DNA of 64,000 nt from Ahaetulla prasina (taxonomy: Eukaryota > Chordata > Lepidosauria > Squamata > Colubridae): the NCBI RefSeq assembly GCF_028640845.1, contig NC_080546.1, positions 68,105,205 to 68,169,204 of the forward strand. Reading direction: 5' to 3'. Of this stretch, positions 52,929-62,981 are shown piece by piece. Below the pieces are notes generated by a model that ran no database searches, was not told where the DNA came from, and saw only the letters and a program-made list of their open reading frames with translations. Every line of letters starts with the position of its first letter. Positions within the stretch are counted from its first letter, which is position 1. A program made the translations under genes and the position numbers.

Positions 52929-53246
52929 TGTAAGGTCTTGCCTCTCCAATCTTCCCAAGAAAGCAGGACTCTTGAAACTGCAGTTATTCCAAAAGGAGCT
53001 TTTATTGAAAGGTTTGTGACAACAAGAGATCTAGGCAAGAATTGAAGCTTCGCACTTAAAGCAATGCTAACCAAACCCCTCCCACACTACATCATTGCAG
53101 GGAAACAGAAATAGAAACTTTATATAGAGATTAGCACAGTAATGCAGGAAACAGAAATAGAAACTTCATATATAGATCACTCCATTCTTCCCCCATTCCT
53201 CCCACCAAAATGCCAGCGTCCTGATAGAAATATCTGGGACCTGACA
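52929..53246 (-). repeat. 3' LTR of Ty3-3
   Basis: 318 bases reading tgtcaggtcc ... gaccttaca on the minus strand (TG...CA). Contains a duplicated block gtttctatttctgtttcctg beside TATA-like atctatatata/ctctatataaag, and the polyadenylation signal aataaaag. No second copy in the window, so the borders come from the end dinucleotides. Confidence 0.7.
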
Positions 53247-53323
53247 TGCTGCCACCCTAGAAAAACGGGAAGTCCATCTGAAAGAAAACAAAAGAGGGAA
53301 GGGGAGACAAAAGAAACATAAAA

Positions 53324-54336
53324 TCAATGAGGTTTGTCAGGGTACAATTGAAGAAATATATGTACTAATTTAGGGGCATGCACATGTTTTTTGTGAATCC
53401 ATTTGTTGTGTGAGAAGGGGAGGTGTTTCCAAGCCACCAGGTACTGAGTGGTCTCATGGAATTTCCTAGAGTCTAGAATTTCCTCAAAATATTGTTCACC
53501 GTCTACCATAATAGGGGGCAGAACAGGAATAGTAGCCAGATGAAGTTCAGAAGTGTTTTCAGGCTTCAATAAGCTATAATGGAAAATGGGGTGGACCTGC
53601 CATAATGACTTAGGGAGTTGTAATTCCACTGGGACAGGGTTAATAATATGAACTATGGGGAAACGCCCAATATATTTAGGACCCAACTTTTTAGACTGCT
53701 ACAAAGATTTTAGAAACTTGGTGGAAATGTAAACTTTGTCCCCCACTTTATAAGGTTCTGTTCGTTTCTTGTCCGCTTGTGTTTTATAGGCAGCCTTGGC
53801 TTCATTCAAGGCTTTGCGGACCACCGGCCAAATGATTTAGAAATGACTGATCCACTGTTCTATATCTGGTTCATGTGAGGGTAACTCAGGCATAGAATTA
53901 AATTCTTGGCCTGTGGCCACCTTGAAAGGGGTAAAACCTGTGCTAACGTGATTGCATTATTATAGGCTACTTCTACAAAACACAGTAGTTTGGTCCAGTT
54001 GTCCTGCTGGTAATTAATAAAACAGTGCACGTACTGTTCCAGAACTGAGTTCATTCGTTCCATGGCCCAGTTTGTCTGCGGATGATGACTAGAACTAAGT
54101 CCCTGCTCGGTCCCACATAGATTAAAAAAAGCTTTCCAGAACTTGGATGTGAAATGGTCCCCTCTGTCTGAAATAATGCATCATGGGGCCCCATGCAAGC
54201 AGTAAATGTGGACCAAAAACAGTTTAGCTAAGGCTTTAACCATAGAGAACTTTTGGCATGGGATGAAATGAACCAGTTTTGAGAAAAGATTTGTGATGAC
54301 CCAGATCACTGTGTTTCCAGAACTCGCAGACAATTC
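53324..54336 (-). pseudogene. Ty3-3 integrase core, C-terminal domain and chromodomain-like tail
   Basis: Core: MDFIVELS...NTVIWVITNLFSK, ISDRG.HF-like, ERMNSVLEQYVHCFINYQQD and VEVAYNNA. C-terminal part: GPKYIGRFPIVHIINPVPVE and LPKSLWQVHPIFHYSLLKPE. Tail: GEQYFEEILDSRKFHETTQY, LVAWKHLPFSHNKWI and HAPKLVHIFLQLYPDKP, a chromodomain-like end. Frameshifts near 53710, 53860 and 54070. Confidence 0.8.
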
Positions 54337-54349
54337 AACAATGAAATCC
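54337..54349. repeat. TSD copy 1 of 3: aacaatgaaatcc
   Basis: The same 13 bases recur at 55596-55608 and 57346-57358. In uninterrupted Ty3 pol the sequence would occur once (minus strand ggatttcattgtt, encoding DFIV). Confidence 0.95.
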
Positions 54350-55595
54350 GGTGGCATTTACTTGCTGAGAAAGTGAAAGTGAATGGAGACTTTATCTTAT
54401 TGTGCTGGACTGTGGACTGTTGGATTATTTTAGTTTGTTTAAGTATTTCATAACGGGACTCTCAGCAAGAATTTTGCCATGAAGGTTCTTTCAGAAGAAT
54501 GGATTCGTGATTTTATATAGGATTATACAGAAAGAATGTATTTAATTATTCAAAAATATGAATTGATAAAAAATGGGGATGTTTTGGATGAGATCTTGGA
54601 GAAAATTAACCAGTGTAATCAGTACTTGGAAAATGGAATGGAGGAGATGCAAGCAAAAGTGGATAAAAATGAAGATATGATCGTGAATAAACAAGATGAT
54701 GTAAAGAGGCTCTTTTTAAAAAGTTTGGATGAAATGCCTGAATCTGTGTTACAAGAGGCTGCCTCCCGAACCAAAAAAATTCACAGGGGTAATGCTTTAC
54801 AAGAGTTCTCTTCCTGGACTGATGGAATATATGGCAGTAACTTGTGGATTGTTGGACATAAGGAACTATTTGGAAATATTGTGATTGAATTTTCAAAAGG
54901 AGTAATGAAGGAATGACAGAGTGCATCAAAAAAAATGGCAAGAGACAAAAGTAGTATCCTTGAAAGAAGCTTTTTCTGAAATATTAACAGATAAAAATAT
55001 TAGCGTTCCTGAAAGACTATATGTGAGAAAGATCTGGAAGAAATGGGTTGATTATATGTTTCACATCTATCATAAAAGACTAGATATTTGGATTTATATT
55101 GGATTTTGAGGAGGAAGGACTAAAGTTGAATAGATATTGTAATTTCTTGTATTGAAATTATATAATGTGTTGTACTGAATTGTAAATAGAATATTATCAA
55201 AAGATCTTATGTAAGAAAGACTTGGGGGGAAATGGGGTGATTATATGGTTTATAGAAGCTATAAGGGAGATATTCTCTTAATTGGATTGGATTTTTATGC
55301 ATTAGCTGGTTTTAAATACTTTAGGATTAATCTGTTCTATTGACTTATATATTTTATTACTGTTAATTGTTAATTTTTTTGAAGGATTTTGGTTATGTAA
55401 GGAGAAAGTCAGAGCTAGAGAGGGAAAATTGGTATAATAGTTTTAGGGAAATTTTTTTTTAGCATATGTTTGTTTTATTTTTAACTATACCTTGTGTTTG
55501 TTCCGGGAAGTCAGGGGAGGGGGTTTGTGAAGGAGGGGAGGGGCCTGGGGGAAGGAGGGGAAAAATTTTTTGTAAAACTTTTTGAATAAAACAAA
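54350..55595 (+). mobile_element. Miniature L1-derived retroposon, copy 2
   Basis: Plus-strand relative of 15861-17316, 5'-truncated within the leader (from aatggagactttatcttatt) but otherwise collinear: short coiled-coil ORF, ORF2-end-like segment with RKIWKKWVDYM, and an L1 3' UTR with gttttatttttaactatacc ending in tttgaataaaacaaaa. Bounded by the 13-bp TSD. Confidence 0.85.
54536..54916 (+). pseudogene. Short coiled-coil ORF of miniature L1, copy 2
   Basis: 126-codon open frame: MYLIIQKYELIKNGDVLDEI, LENGMEEMQAKVDKNEDMIV (matches the ORF1 coiled coil of L1-3), LKSLDEMPESVLQEA, ALQEFSSWTDGIYGSNL, IVGHKELFGNIVIEFSKG. It is longer than copy 1 because the region after WTDGI stays in frame. 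Many differences from copy 1 are conservative. Confidence 0.6.
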
Positions 55596-55608
55596 AACAA
55601 TGAAATCC
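55596..55608. repeat. TSD copy 2 of 3: aacaatgaaatcc
   Basis: Shared border between the two adjacent retroposons. Confidence 0.95.
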
Positions 55609-57345
55609 GGAGGGGGAGGTGGGGGGCATGGCCAGCGTCGCAACAGAATGGACACGAACCCTAAGAGCTCCAGGGTGAGTGCCGAAAATCCCCTCGATAT
55701 GGGGGTCCGGTCTGGACCATAGCTGCCCTGCAGGGGCAGTGAAGAATGAGGGAGCCGCTGGAACGGACAGGGAAGTTGCAAATTCACTGTAGCTCCGGCT
55801 TTTTTCCCTCGACCCAGTGAGGAGGACCACAGCCATCACCAGCTGCCTGAAGTCGGGACAGCCACAAAAACGAGCAGGAGGATAAAGCATAAATACAAAA
55901 CAAGATATTGAAGCCGGGTGAGTTAATACCAACTCACAAAGAGGCACTAAGAGCAATTTTGTCAACAAGTATTTAAAGAAAAATTGAGAAACAGCAGCTA
56001 ATTTAAACAGGAAATGAAAACGGAAGGAAATAATTCATGATACCTAAAACCTGATAAAATTTGGCTTGGAACCTAAGTCTAGAGCTCTAATTGAATAGAG
56101 AAAATAGAGGAAAATACGACTTCTAATTAAAATTGACTTTGGAGAATTTTGGAGTTTTTATCGATTATTTAAAGATTATAAGCAAGAAGGAAAAAGAGAG
56201 GAATTAACTAAGACTTTAAAAATGGATTTTAATTGAGCATCTTCCAGTTCCTCTATTCCTTATAAATCTGGATTCAAAGGATTATATTGAAACTATTTAA
56301 ACAGGACTGAAAAAAGGCAACAAACTGAAACAAAGAGAAAAAAAGGTGCGGCTCGAAAATGGATACTTTGTTAATTGTGGATTGTAACTGTAGACTAAAG
56401 ACTGACACCTAAAGGCAGAAGAAGAAACACAAGAGGGAAATGTCTTTGTAATTTCAGGACAATTTCAAAGGGAGGAATTTTGCAACCAGATGGCTGACCT
56501 TTAAGACTCAAAGAATAAAGTAGAAAATAATGGACAACAAGAGAAGTGTACAACTGTCTTTTAAGGAAGAAATATAAGAAATGATTACAGAACTGGAATA
56601 TTAAAGATAAGAGCTGCATGCAGCAATGTTAGAGAAAAATATAAAACGCATGAAATAATGTAAAACTAAAGTTTCTGTTACAGGTTAGAGGATTATAAAA
56701 ATGATGAGAAGAGGAGGAATGGGGTAATAAGGAATCTAATAAGTTAAGAAAATGTATAGTTTTTAAGCATAGGCAGTGAAATTGAAATAATTTGAGATAA
56801 AACTTCCAATAGAATATTTGAATATAAGTATAATTGTGTGAGAAATGGGATATGTTTGCTCCTTTTCATTTTGATCTTTTTATTTTGTTTATTACTTTAA
56901 ATTTTTTTCTTATTTGGAATGGGATTATAAAATAATAAGTGATGGGAGACCTTTTTGAAATTAAGGTGAGATTGAACGTGGGATAGATTTTTATTGAGAT
57001 CACTTTCTTTTTATCTTTTTTTGCTACTGGTCTGTCTTTGATAACATTAGGGATAAGCATGGTTGTATTTTGTTTAATGAAGAAGGGAGGGGCAAGAAAG
57101 AGGGCAAAAATGTGGGAACTAGACTTGATTCAATACTATTCACTATAAAGGGGGTGGAACAGATGTTTTGAAAGAAATGTGCAAATAATAAAATTTTAAG
57201 AGGGGAAGGGAAAATATTGGACAAACAATACAATGAGGGGGTGAAATTTGAAATGTGTTTAATTATGCACCTGACTGATATCTTGTTCGAAAGATTTGTA
57301 TGTGGTTTTTTCTTTAAAAAAATAAAAAAATTCAAAAAACAAACA
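55609..57345 (+). mobile_element. ORF-less L1-mobilised retroposon, about 1.7 kb
   Basis: GC-rich first 270 bases (ggaggtggggggcatggcca), then AT-rich sequence with no credible ORF, ending in aaaaaataaaaaaattcaaa and flanked by the 13-bp TSD. TSD length and A-rich end indicate mobilisation by L1 machinery. I recognise no L1 protein in it. The family is unknown to me; a weak 3' likeness exists to the split retroposon ending at 39424. Confidence 0.6.
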
Positions 57346-57358
57346 AACAATGAAATCC
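57346..57358. repeat. TSD copy 3 of 3: aacaatgaaatcc
   Basis: Joined directly to continuing Ty3-3 pol (atggagatatctc), so this copy marks the right edge of the double insertion. Confidence 0.95.
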
Positions 57359-57993
57359 ATGGAGATATCTCTTCATGGTCCTCTCTCCATTGGCTACAGT
57401 AGATCAGACGTTTTCCCCTGCCTGCGTTTAGCAGCAGTACAAATGGGGTAGCTTGCTACATAACATTGTATGTCCTTTTTTTAATGAGGGCCACCAGAAT
57501 TGCCGTTTCAGTAAATGTAATATTTTTACAAAACCAAAATGACCAGCTAATTTGGAGTCATGACAAGATTTCATAGTTCTCAGCCTTTCCCTAGCTGGGA
57601 CATACAGCTTATTTTCCATCCAAGCTAACCCCTCTTTTATTATGCAAGTATGTTTATTGGCACTAAACCACTCATCCATTTCTAAGGCTTTTTTGAAAAG
57701 TGTGGTGGCATTGTCTAAGGTGGAGGGGTCGTTCTTTGCCTGAGAGCATGTGATTACCTTATCTGCTAATTGGGAGGTTGGGATACTTCCGCCTTGACAC
57801 TGTTGTACCGCAGTAGTCTGGACAAGGCATCTGCCAAAATGTTTTTCTCTCCCGGTAAATACTTCAAAGTGAAATTAAAGCGTTGAAAGTATTGTGCACA
57901 CCAGACTTGTTTCGGAGATATTTTCCATGGGGTTTTGAGTGCTTCCAAGTTCTTGTGGTCGGTCCATACTTGGAAAGGTATTTTACTTCCTTT
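57359..57993 (-). pseudogene. Ty3-3 RNase H end and integrase zinc-binding domain
   Basis: Minus strand: PFQVWTDHKNLEALKTPWKI, FNFTLKYLPGEKNILADALS (RNase H end), then DEWFSANKHTCIIKEGLAWM, KLYVPARERLRTM and CHDSKLAGHFGFVKILHLLKRQFWWPSLKK (first His pair of the HHCC zinc finger), ending in a damaged Cys pair (CSKLPHLYCC). A frameshift after SLKK. Confidence 0.8.
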
Positions 57994-58544
57994 TGTTGTG
58001 ACCCAGGTTCCTGGACCCGGACTCCTGGACTCGGATGATTCAGAAAGTGAGGGAGAAGACCTGGCCAGCCCTGCTTCTCTTGAGCCCTTTCCCTCCCTGG
58101 CACCCACTCAAAGGGAGGAGGAGGGGCCGGCAAAGCCTGATTCTCTGGAGCCTCCTTCTGATTTGGCAACGCCCCAAGAACAGTTTTGGAGTGATGCAAG
58201 ATTACGTAGACGTGACCGGCGTGCGCAGCAGCGGAAGAGTTGGGACAAAGCCAAGTCATAATTGTCATGCAGTGACATCTGCAGAGACTATAAATAGGAG
58301 GCGGGACTTCCTGGTTTTTTGTCTTGGACAAAGCAATGAATTGGCGCGAGCTAACTGTCTCAATGGAGGGAAGAATCTATTCGTGAGTAATTCTGGCCTT
58401 ATCTATAATTTCCTCGTTATCTCCAGAAACTTGGCAGGCCCGTGGGTAGACGTGGCCAGGACATGTATCTATGTAAATAAAAGGAGAAAAGAAGGCCTCT
58501 GACTGACTCTTTGCTGGGAGTATTAGGGGGAGGGAAACAGAACA
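57994..58544 (+). repeat. 5' LTR of Ty3-4
   Basis: 551 bases from tgttgtgacccagg to ggaaacagaaca. TATA box tataaata at 58289-58296 and polyadenylation signal aataaa at 58476-58481. The following ttttgtccaagacctg is where the primer binding site should be, but I cannot match it to a tRNA. Confidence 0.9.
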
Positions 58545-58582
58545 TTTTGTCCAAGACCTGACTAAAACATCTTCCACCAAAG

Positions 58583-59535
58583 ATGGACCAGCAGCAGGTA
58601 CAGCAGCAGTTAGAGCAGCTACAAGCGGCTAATCAACAGCTCCAGCAGCAAGTGGCTCACTTGGCAGGCCAACTTGCTGCCAGGAATGTGCCTGCAGCCC
58701 CCCCCATCCTCCCACTCCTCCTCGTCGCAAGTGCCCGATAACCGTGCCGGATAAGTTTTCTGGGCAGCCTGAGATGTTCCCGACCTTCTTGGGACAGTGC
58801 CAGCTCTACATGGCTATGAGGCCAGAGGATTTCCCAGACGACCGGGCTAAGGTGGCCTTCGTGATTAACCTTCTTTCCGGCTCGGCTGCTCGATGGGCCA
58901 CGCCCCTCTTGCTCCAGGACAGCCCCCTGCTGGCGGACCAACAGCGTTTTTGGCAGCACCTGCGCACCATGTATGAGGACCCCGTTCGAATGCTGACGGC
59001 AACCAGGCGCCTTAAGGAACTCCGTCAAGGGAAACGCCCCCTGCAGGAGTACATCAATTTCGTCTTTTGTGCCAGGACTCTGACTGGAATGATGCAGCGC
59101 TGGTGGACGCGCCCAGGAGGGACTCTCAGAGGAATTGCAAGACGAGCTGGCCCGGTGGAGGCGCCATGACCCTCGACAACTTGGTGCCCTTTGTCTCCGC
59201 CTCGATGCCCGTCTGCAAGGCGACCGTCCCGTCACACCCCCCGGGACCCGCCATCGACATCTGCGCCCCCACTTCCTGCACCACCAGCACCTAGGGTCGC
59301 CGCACGTTTTGTAACCGCTGCGGAAGAGCCCATGGAGTTGGGAGCGGCCAGACCTCGCCTGACAGCCCAGGAGTGGAACCGGAGGCGTCAAGGAGGATTG
59401 TGCCTGTACTGTGGGGAGCCCGGCCACTTTGCCGCTTCTTGCCCCAGAAAGCGAAGTGGGGCACGCACGCCGGTCCCCGAATCACAGCGTGACCAATCGG
59501 GAAACGGAGCAGGCCCGACCTCGGGGAAACCCTAG
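58583..59535 (+). pseudogene. Ty3-4 Gag with CCHC zinc knuckle
   Basis: ATG at 58583. Gln-rich coiled-coil start (MDQQQVQQQLEQLQAANQQL), a frame change near 58735, then capsid-like ITVPDKFSGQPEMFPTFLGQ, LYMAMRPEDFPDDRAKVAF, NLLSGSAARWATPLL, RLKELRQGKRPLQEYI. Second frame change near 59090. The last part has CLYCGEPGHFAASCPRK (zinc knuckle). This plan and zinc knuckle resemble Sushi-ichi-type Ty3 elements, the source of mammalian PEG10/RTL genes. No sign of domestication here: frames are broken and LTRs present. Confidence 0.85.
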
Positions 59536-59599
59536 GTCGGGCACGTACTAAGCCCCCACTGGACGTTGCGGAAGTAGACTCTGGGCCCCCTCGGCATCT

Positions 59600-60836
59600 G
59601 ATTCTGGACACACGGATATGGTTGGGGAACCAGTCGGACGGGCTCCAGGCGCATGCGCTGGTGGACTCAGGGGCCACAACAAACTTTATGGACCAGGCCT
59701 TTGTGACCCAGTTTGCGGTCCCCGTGGTTCCGGTGGACCCTCCGATGCGGGTAGAGACAATTGATGGACGAGAACTGGTGTCCGGCCCCATTAAATTTGC
59801 CACCCAGCCTTTGCGCCTGGCTATTGGGGACCATGAGGAGGCGATCCAGTTTTATGTCACGGCGGACCTTCATTTTCCCTTGGTCCTTGGGTTGGCCTGG
59901 CTTCGGACCCACGATCCTCAGGTGGCCTGGTCGTGGAACGCCATCTCTTTCCCGAGTCTGCAGTACGTCGATCATATCCGCCACACCTGTGCCGGCCAGA
60001 ACGTCCCCACCGCTGCCATCACCTTGCCTCCTGAGCTGACGGACTTCACCGACGTGTTCAGCGAGAAGGAGGCGGACCGACCCCCGCATCGGCCCCACGA
60101 TTGCCCGTGGACCTTCTGCCCAACGCACCACTGCCTGTGGGACGCCTGTATTCCATGTCGGAGCCCGAGTTGGCCGCCTCAGGGACTTCCTGGACAAAAC
60201 CTGGCCCGAGGGTTCATCCGCCTTCAAAGTCCTCTCTCGGCCCCGGTCCTCTTGTGAAGAAGAAGACAGGGGACTTGCGCCTATGCTGTGATTACCGCCG
60301 GCTAAACGCCATTACGGTGCGGAATCGCTACCCCCGCCGCTCATCCCGGAGCTACTGGAGAGGTTGCGGAGGCCACGATCTTCACCAAGCTCGATCTCCG
60401 GGGCCTACAACCGCGGATGCGAGAAGGAGACGAATGGAAGACGGCATTCGCACCGATACGGACACTACGAATACACTGTCATGCCATTTGGGTTGACCAA
60501 CGCTCCGCCGTTTTCCAGCACTTCATGAACGACGTGTTCGAGACATGTTGGATCGGTTCGTGGTTATCTACCTGACGACATCCTGATTTACTCGGTCCAG
60601 GAAAGCCACCTTGACACGCGGTCTGGTTCTGCAACGCTATGGAGCAACAACTCAATGCGGCTGGAGAAATGCGTCTTCTTCCGGACTTCATAGAATTCCT
60701 CGGCATATCATCTCGCCCGAGGCATAGCCATGGACCCATGTAAAGTAGAAGCTTTGTGTAGCTGGGAAGCCCTCGTCGGGTGAAGGATGTTCAGCGCCTG
60801 CTGGCTCGCCAACTACTACCGGACCTTCCTCCCTGG
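59600..60836 (+). pseudogene. Ty3-4 Pol: protease and partial reverse transcriptase
   Basis: Protease: HALVDSGATTNFMDQAFV (active-site DSG), FPLVLGLAWLRTHDPQVAW. RT in several frames: PELTDFTDVFSEKEAD, GFIRPSK-like, CCDYRRLNAITVRNRYP, TKLDLRGAYN-like (motif A), YEYTVMPFGLTNAP-like, a YLDD region with one base missing, then FIEFLG..ISP and a KDVQRLL..ANYYRTFLP-like end. Gag-like density of 1-base losses rises sharply after about 60200. The 3' third of pol is deleted. Confidence 0.8.
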
Positions 60837-61272
60837 CACCCACTCAAAGGGAGGAGGAGGGGCCGGCAAAGCCTGATTCTCTGGAGCCTCCTTCTGATTT
60901 GGCAACGCCCCAAGAACAGTTTTGGAGTGATGCAAGATTACGACGTGACCGCGCGCAGCAGGAAGAGTTGGGACAAAGCCAAGTCATAATTGTCATGCAG
61001 TGACATCTGCAGAGACTATAAATAGGAGGCGGGACTTCCTGGTTTTTTGTCTTGGACAAAGCAATGAATTGGCGCGAGCTAACTGTCTCAATGGAGGGAA
61101 GAATCTATTCGTGAGTAATTCTGGCCTTATCTATAATTTCCTCGTTATCTCCAGAAACTTGGCAGGCCCGTGGGTAGACGTGGCCAGGACATGTATCTAT
61201 GTAAATAAAAGGAGAAAAGAAGGCCTCTGACTGACTCTTTGCTGGGAGTATTAGGGGGAGGGAAACAGAACA
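60828..61272 (+). repeat. 3' LTR of Ty3-4, 5'-truncated
   Basis: Corresponds to 58092-58544 of the 5' LTR, from cctccctggcacc to ggaaacagaaca, with a few short deletions around 60950-60965. The first 98 LTR bases are lost in the same deletion that removed the end of pol; the join sits on a shared cctccctgg. Confidence 0.9.
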
Positions 61273-61277
61273 CCTTT

Positions 61278-61518
61278 CAAGACATGTCTCCAAGTTAGGA
61301 GTGCCCACCTAACTGCAAAAGCCTCCTTTTCCCATATTGCCTATCTCTGTTCATTTCAGTTAACTTCCTAGAGGTGTATGCACATGGTTGTAATTTGCCT
61401 TCTTCATTCTCTTGGAGTAAAACAGTACTGACTGCCACATCGCTGGCATTGGCCTGGATTACAAATGGTTTCTGTGGGTCTGGGTGTTTTAATACAGGTT
61501 CAGCCGAAAAGCGTTTTT
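61278..61518 (-). pseudogene. Ty3-3 RNase H, start
   Basis: Minus strand before the nested Ty3-4: KRFSAEPVLKHPDPQKPFVI, QANASDVAVSTVLLQENEEG (the usual DAS of RNase H reads NAS), LQPCAYTSRKLTE, then a damaged AIWEKEAFAV block. It joins in sense to PFQVWTDHKNLEALKTP at 57993. Confidence 0.75.
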
Positions 61519-62258
61519 TCAGTTTTTGTTTTAAATTTTTTTATTAAGTTTTTTACAATTAAACAATTCTTATTCAACTCTTGTGCAAGACTGTGACCAT
61601 TTACATATCATCACACTAGTATTCACCTATATTCTATACATTTTTACTAAATCTACATTCTATTATTTTCCCTTTTTTCTATTTTTGTACCAATTGTACC
61701 ATTACTCCCATATTACGTAAAAATCCGTGTCCATCAATCCTTTCCATTCAAGTGTCATTTTGCCATCTCAGCGCAATCCAATACTTTTTTAATTATTAAA
61801 TCTTCAGAGGGTATATTTGAGCTGTTCCAACATTGCAGGAACGCCAATCTTGCCACAATTGACATGTGTAGAATAATATATGAGGTTTTTTTCATATTTC
61901 CTTTTCATTATTCCTAGAAGAAACAATTCTGGTGTGTATTCTATCTGGAAGCCTGTTACTTCCTGTATCCTGTATGTATTTTCATCCACTAATTTTTTGT
62001 TTCGGAGCATAACCACCATGTATGAAAGAAGGTACCTTGCTTTTGTCCACATTTCCAACAATTGGGGTTTATATTTTGATATATTTTTGCCAATCTAGAA
62101 GGTGCCAAATACCAACAGTAAAACATTTTATATTGATTCTCTTTATATTTTGCTGATCTGGTTAGTTTGTAATTTTTATTCCAAATTGTTTCCCAATGCT
62201 CTAATTCAATATTGTGCCCAACATTTTTTGCCCAAGCTAAAATAGCTCCCTTTACTAT
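61519..62258 (-). mobile_element. L1 3' fragment of a different lineage
   Basis: 5'-truncated L1 on the minus strand. The ORF2 C-terminal cysteine motif can be read across two frames (CWKCGQKQGTF then W..C..TKNLWMKI), with IEYTPELFLLGIMKRK-like sequence (compare PQFFLLGII in L1-3) and a CAEMAKLHLNGKD-like end. The 3' UTR is short and lacks the G-rich tract of L1-1 and L1-3, indicating a separate L1 lineage. Confidence 0.75.
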
Positions 62259-62381
62259 GTTTTATTTATTTTTATTTATTTTATTTATTTTGTCACATCA
62301 TCATACAAAAAGATTATATAGTATATAAACATATATATGAGTAAATATTAGGAGGAATAAGTATATATATATATATATAGG
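62259..62381 (-). mobile_element. LINE family B, 3' UTR only (B-4)
   Basis: Reversed (AAAT)n tail, ttttgtcaca, then tcatacaaaaagattatata, matching the end of B-3 (46480-46520) in reverse complement. Ends in (TA)n at 62361-62381. No coding part. Confidence 0.8.
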
Positions 62382-62430
62382 TCTTTGGTTGTTCGGGTTT
62401 TCTCCTGTGTAAAATTGGAAGTGTCTTGGC

Positions 62431-62464
62431 GACGTTTCGACGAAGTCTCATTCGTCATCTTCAG
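62431..62464 (-). ncRNA. Hammerhead ribozyme-like motif (Penelope-type)
   Basis: On the minus strand: CTGAAGA (62464-62458), one T, a perfect 6-bp stem GACGAA/TTCGTC (62456-62451 with 62444-62439) closed by a TGAGAC loop, then GAAA (62438-62435), C, and GTC (62433-62431) at the expected cleavage triplet. CUGANGA...GAAA...GUH is the hammerhead catalytic core. Stem III is essentially absent and there is one extra base after the CUGAAGA box, as in the small dimeric hammerhead variants reported from PLEs. Predicted from sequence only. Confidence 0.6.
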
Positions 62465-62981
62465 GCTTCAGCTTCGTGCTTCTGGGAGCAATGTGTGATC
62501 GCAGCTGTTTCTTCCTTTTAACTGCTAGTGGGGGTTTGAACTGATTGGGTGGGAGCTTGGCTGTGCTCTGATTGGATGGGGTTTTTTCTGTGCTCTGATT
62601 GGCTGGGGTGTGTCCTGTGTTGGTGGGGCTTGGTTGTGCTCAGTCTAGTCTGTGCTGCAGGGGATTTGAGCTGGTGAGCTGCATAGCTGTTGTTTGGCTT
62701 TGTGGTCGTGCTACATCTTCATAGTGGGTGTCAGTCTGCTGCATGAATGGATTGGAGGAGTTGAAATGGCTAATGTTGCAGCTGCGGTCTGGCTTCTGGT
62801 CCTTGGTCGTGCTTCATGATCAGTGTGGGTTTGGGTCTGCTTTCTGGGTGGATGTGCAGTGGTGACATCCTGTGTGGACCTTGTGAGTGTGGGTCTGGTG
62901 TCATTCCTCGTGTTAGGGACCTGCTTTGTGAATAAGGGCGGGTTTCAAATGGCTGGTAGGCGGAGGTGTCATCTCCTTTGT

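Larger units (their letters stand above)
57994..61272 (+). mobile_element. Ty3/gypsy element (Sushi-like), internally deleted (Ty3-4)
   Basis: 3.3-kb LTR retrotransposon nested in Ty3-3, with 5-bp TSD ccttt (57989-57993 and 61273-61277). 5' LTR, gag with CCHC zinc knuckle, protease, and RT as far as the thumb; then the sequence passes directly into the 3' LTR. RNase H and integrase are absent. GC-rich compared with its surroundings. The LTRs are very similar, so the insertion is recent relative to Ty3-3. Confidence 0.9.
52929..61518 (-). mobile_element. Ty3/gypsy chromovirus-type element with multiple insertions (Ty3-3)
   Basis: Minus-strand element, 3' half only: 3' LTR (53246-52929), chromodomain and integrase C-terminal part (54336-53324), then after two nested retroposons the integrase zinc-binding domain and RNase H end (57993-57359), then after a nested Ty3 element the RNase H start (61518-61278). 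An L1 tail truncates it at 61519. Pol is closely related to Ty3-2, but the LTR sequence differs. Confidence 0.85.

Noticed and set aside
57024..57350. 108-aa minus-strand ORF
   Set aside because: AT-rich, Phe/Leu/Ser composition, lies in the ORF-less retroposon, no domain.
58583..59535. Domesticated gag gene (PEG10/RTL type)
   Set aside because: The zinc knuckle is similar, but the frame is broken twice, and flanking LTRs with a TSD show a plain retrotransposon copy.
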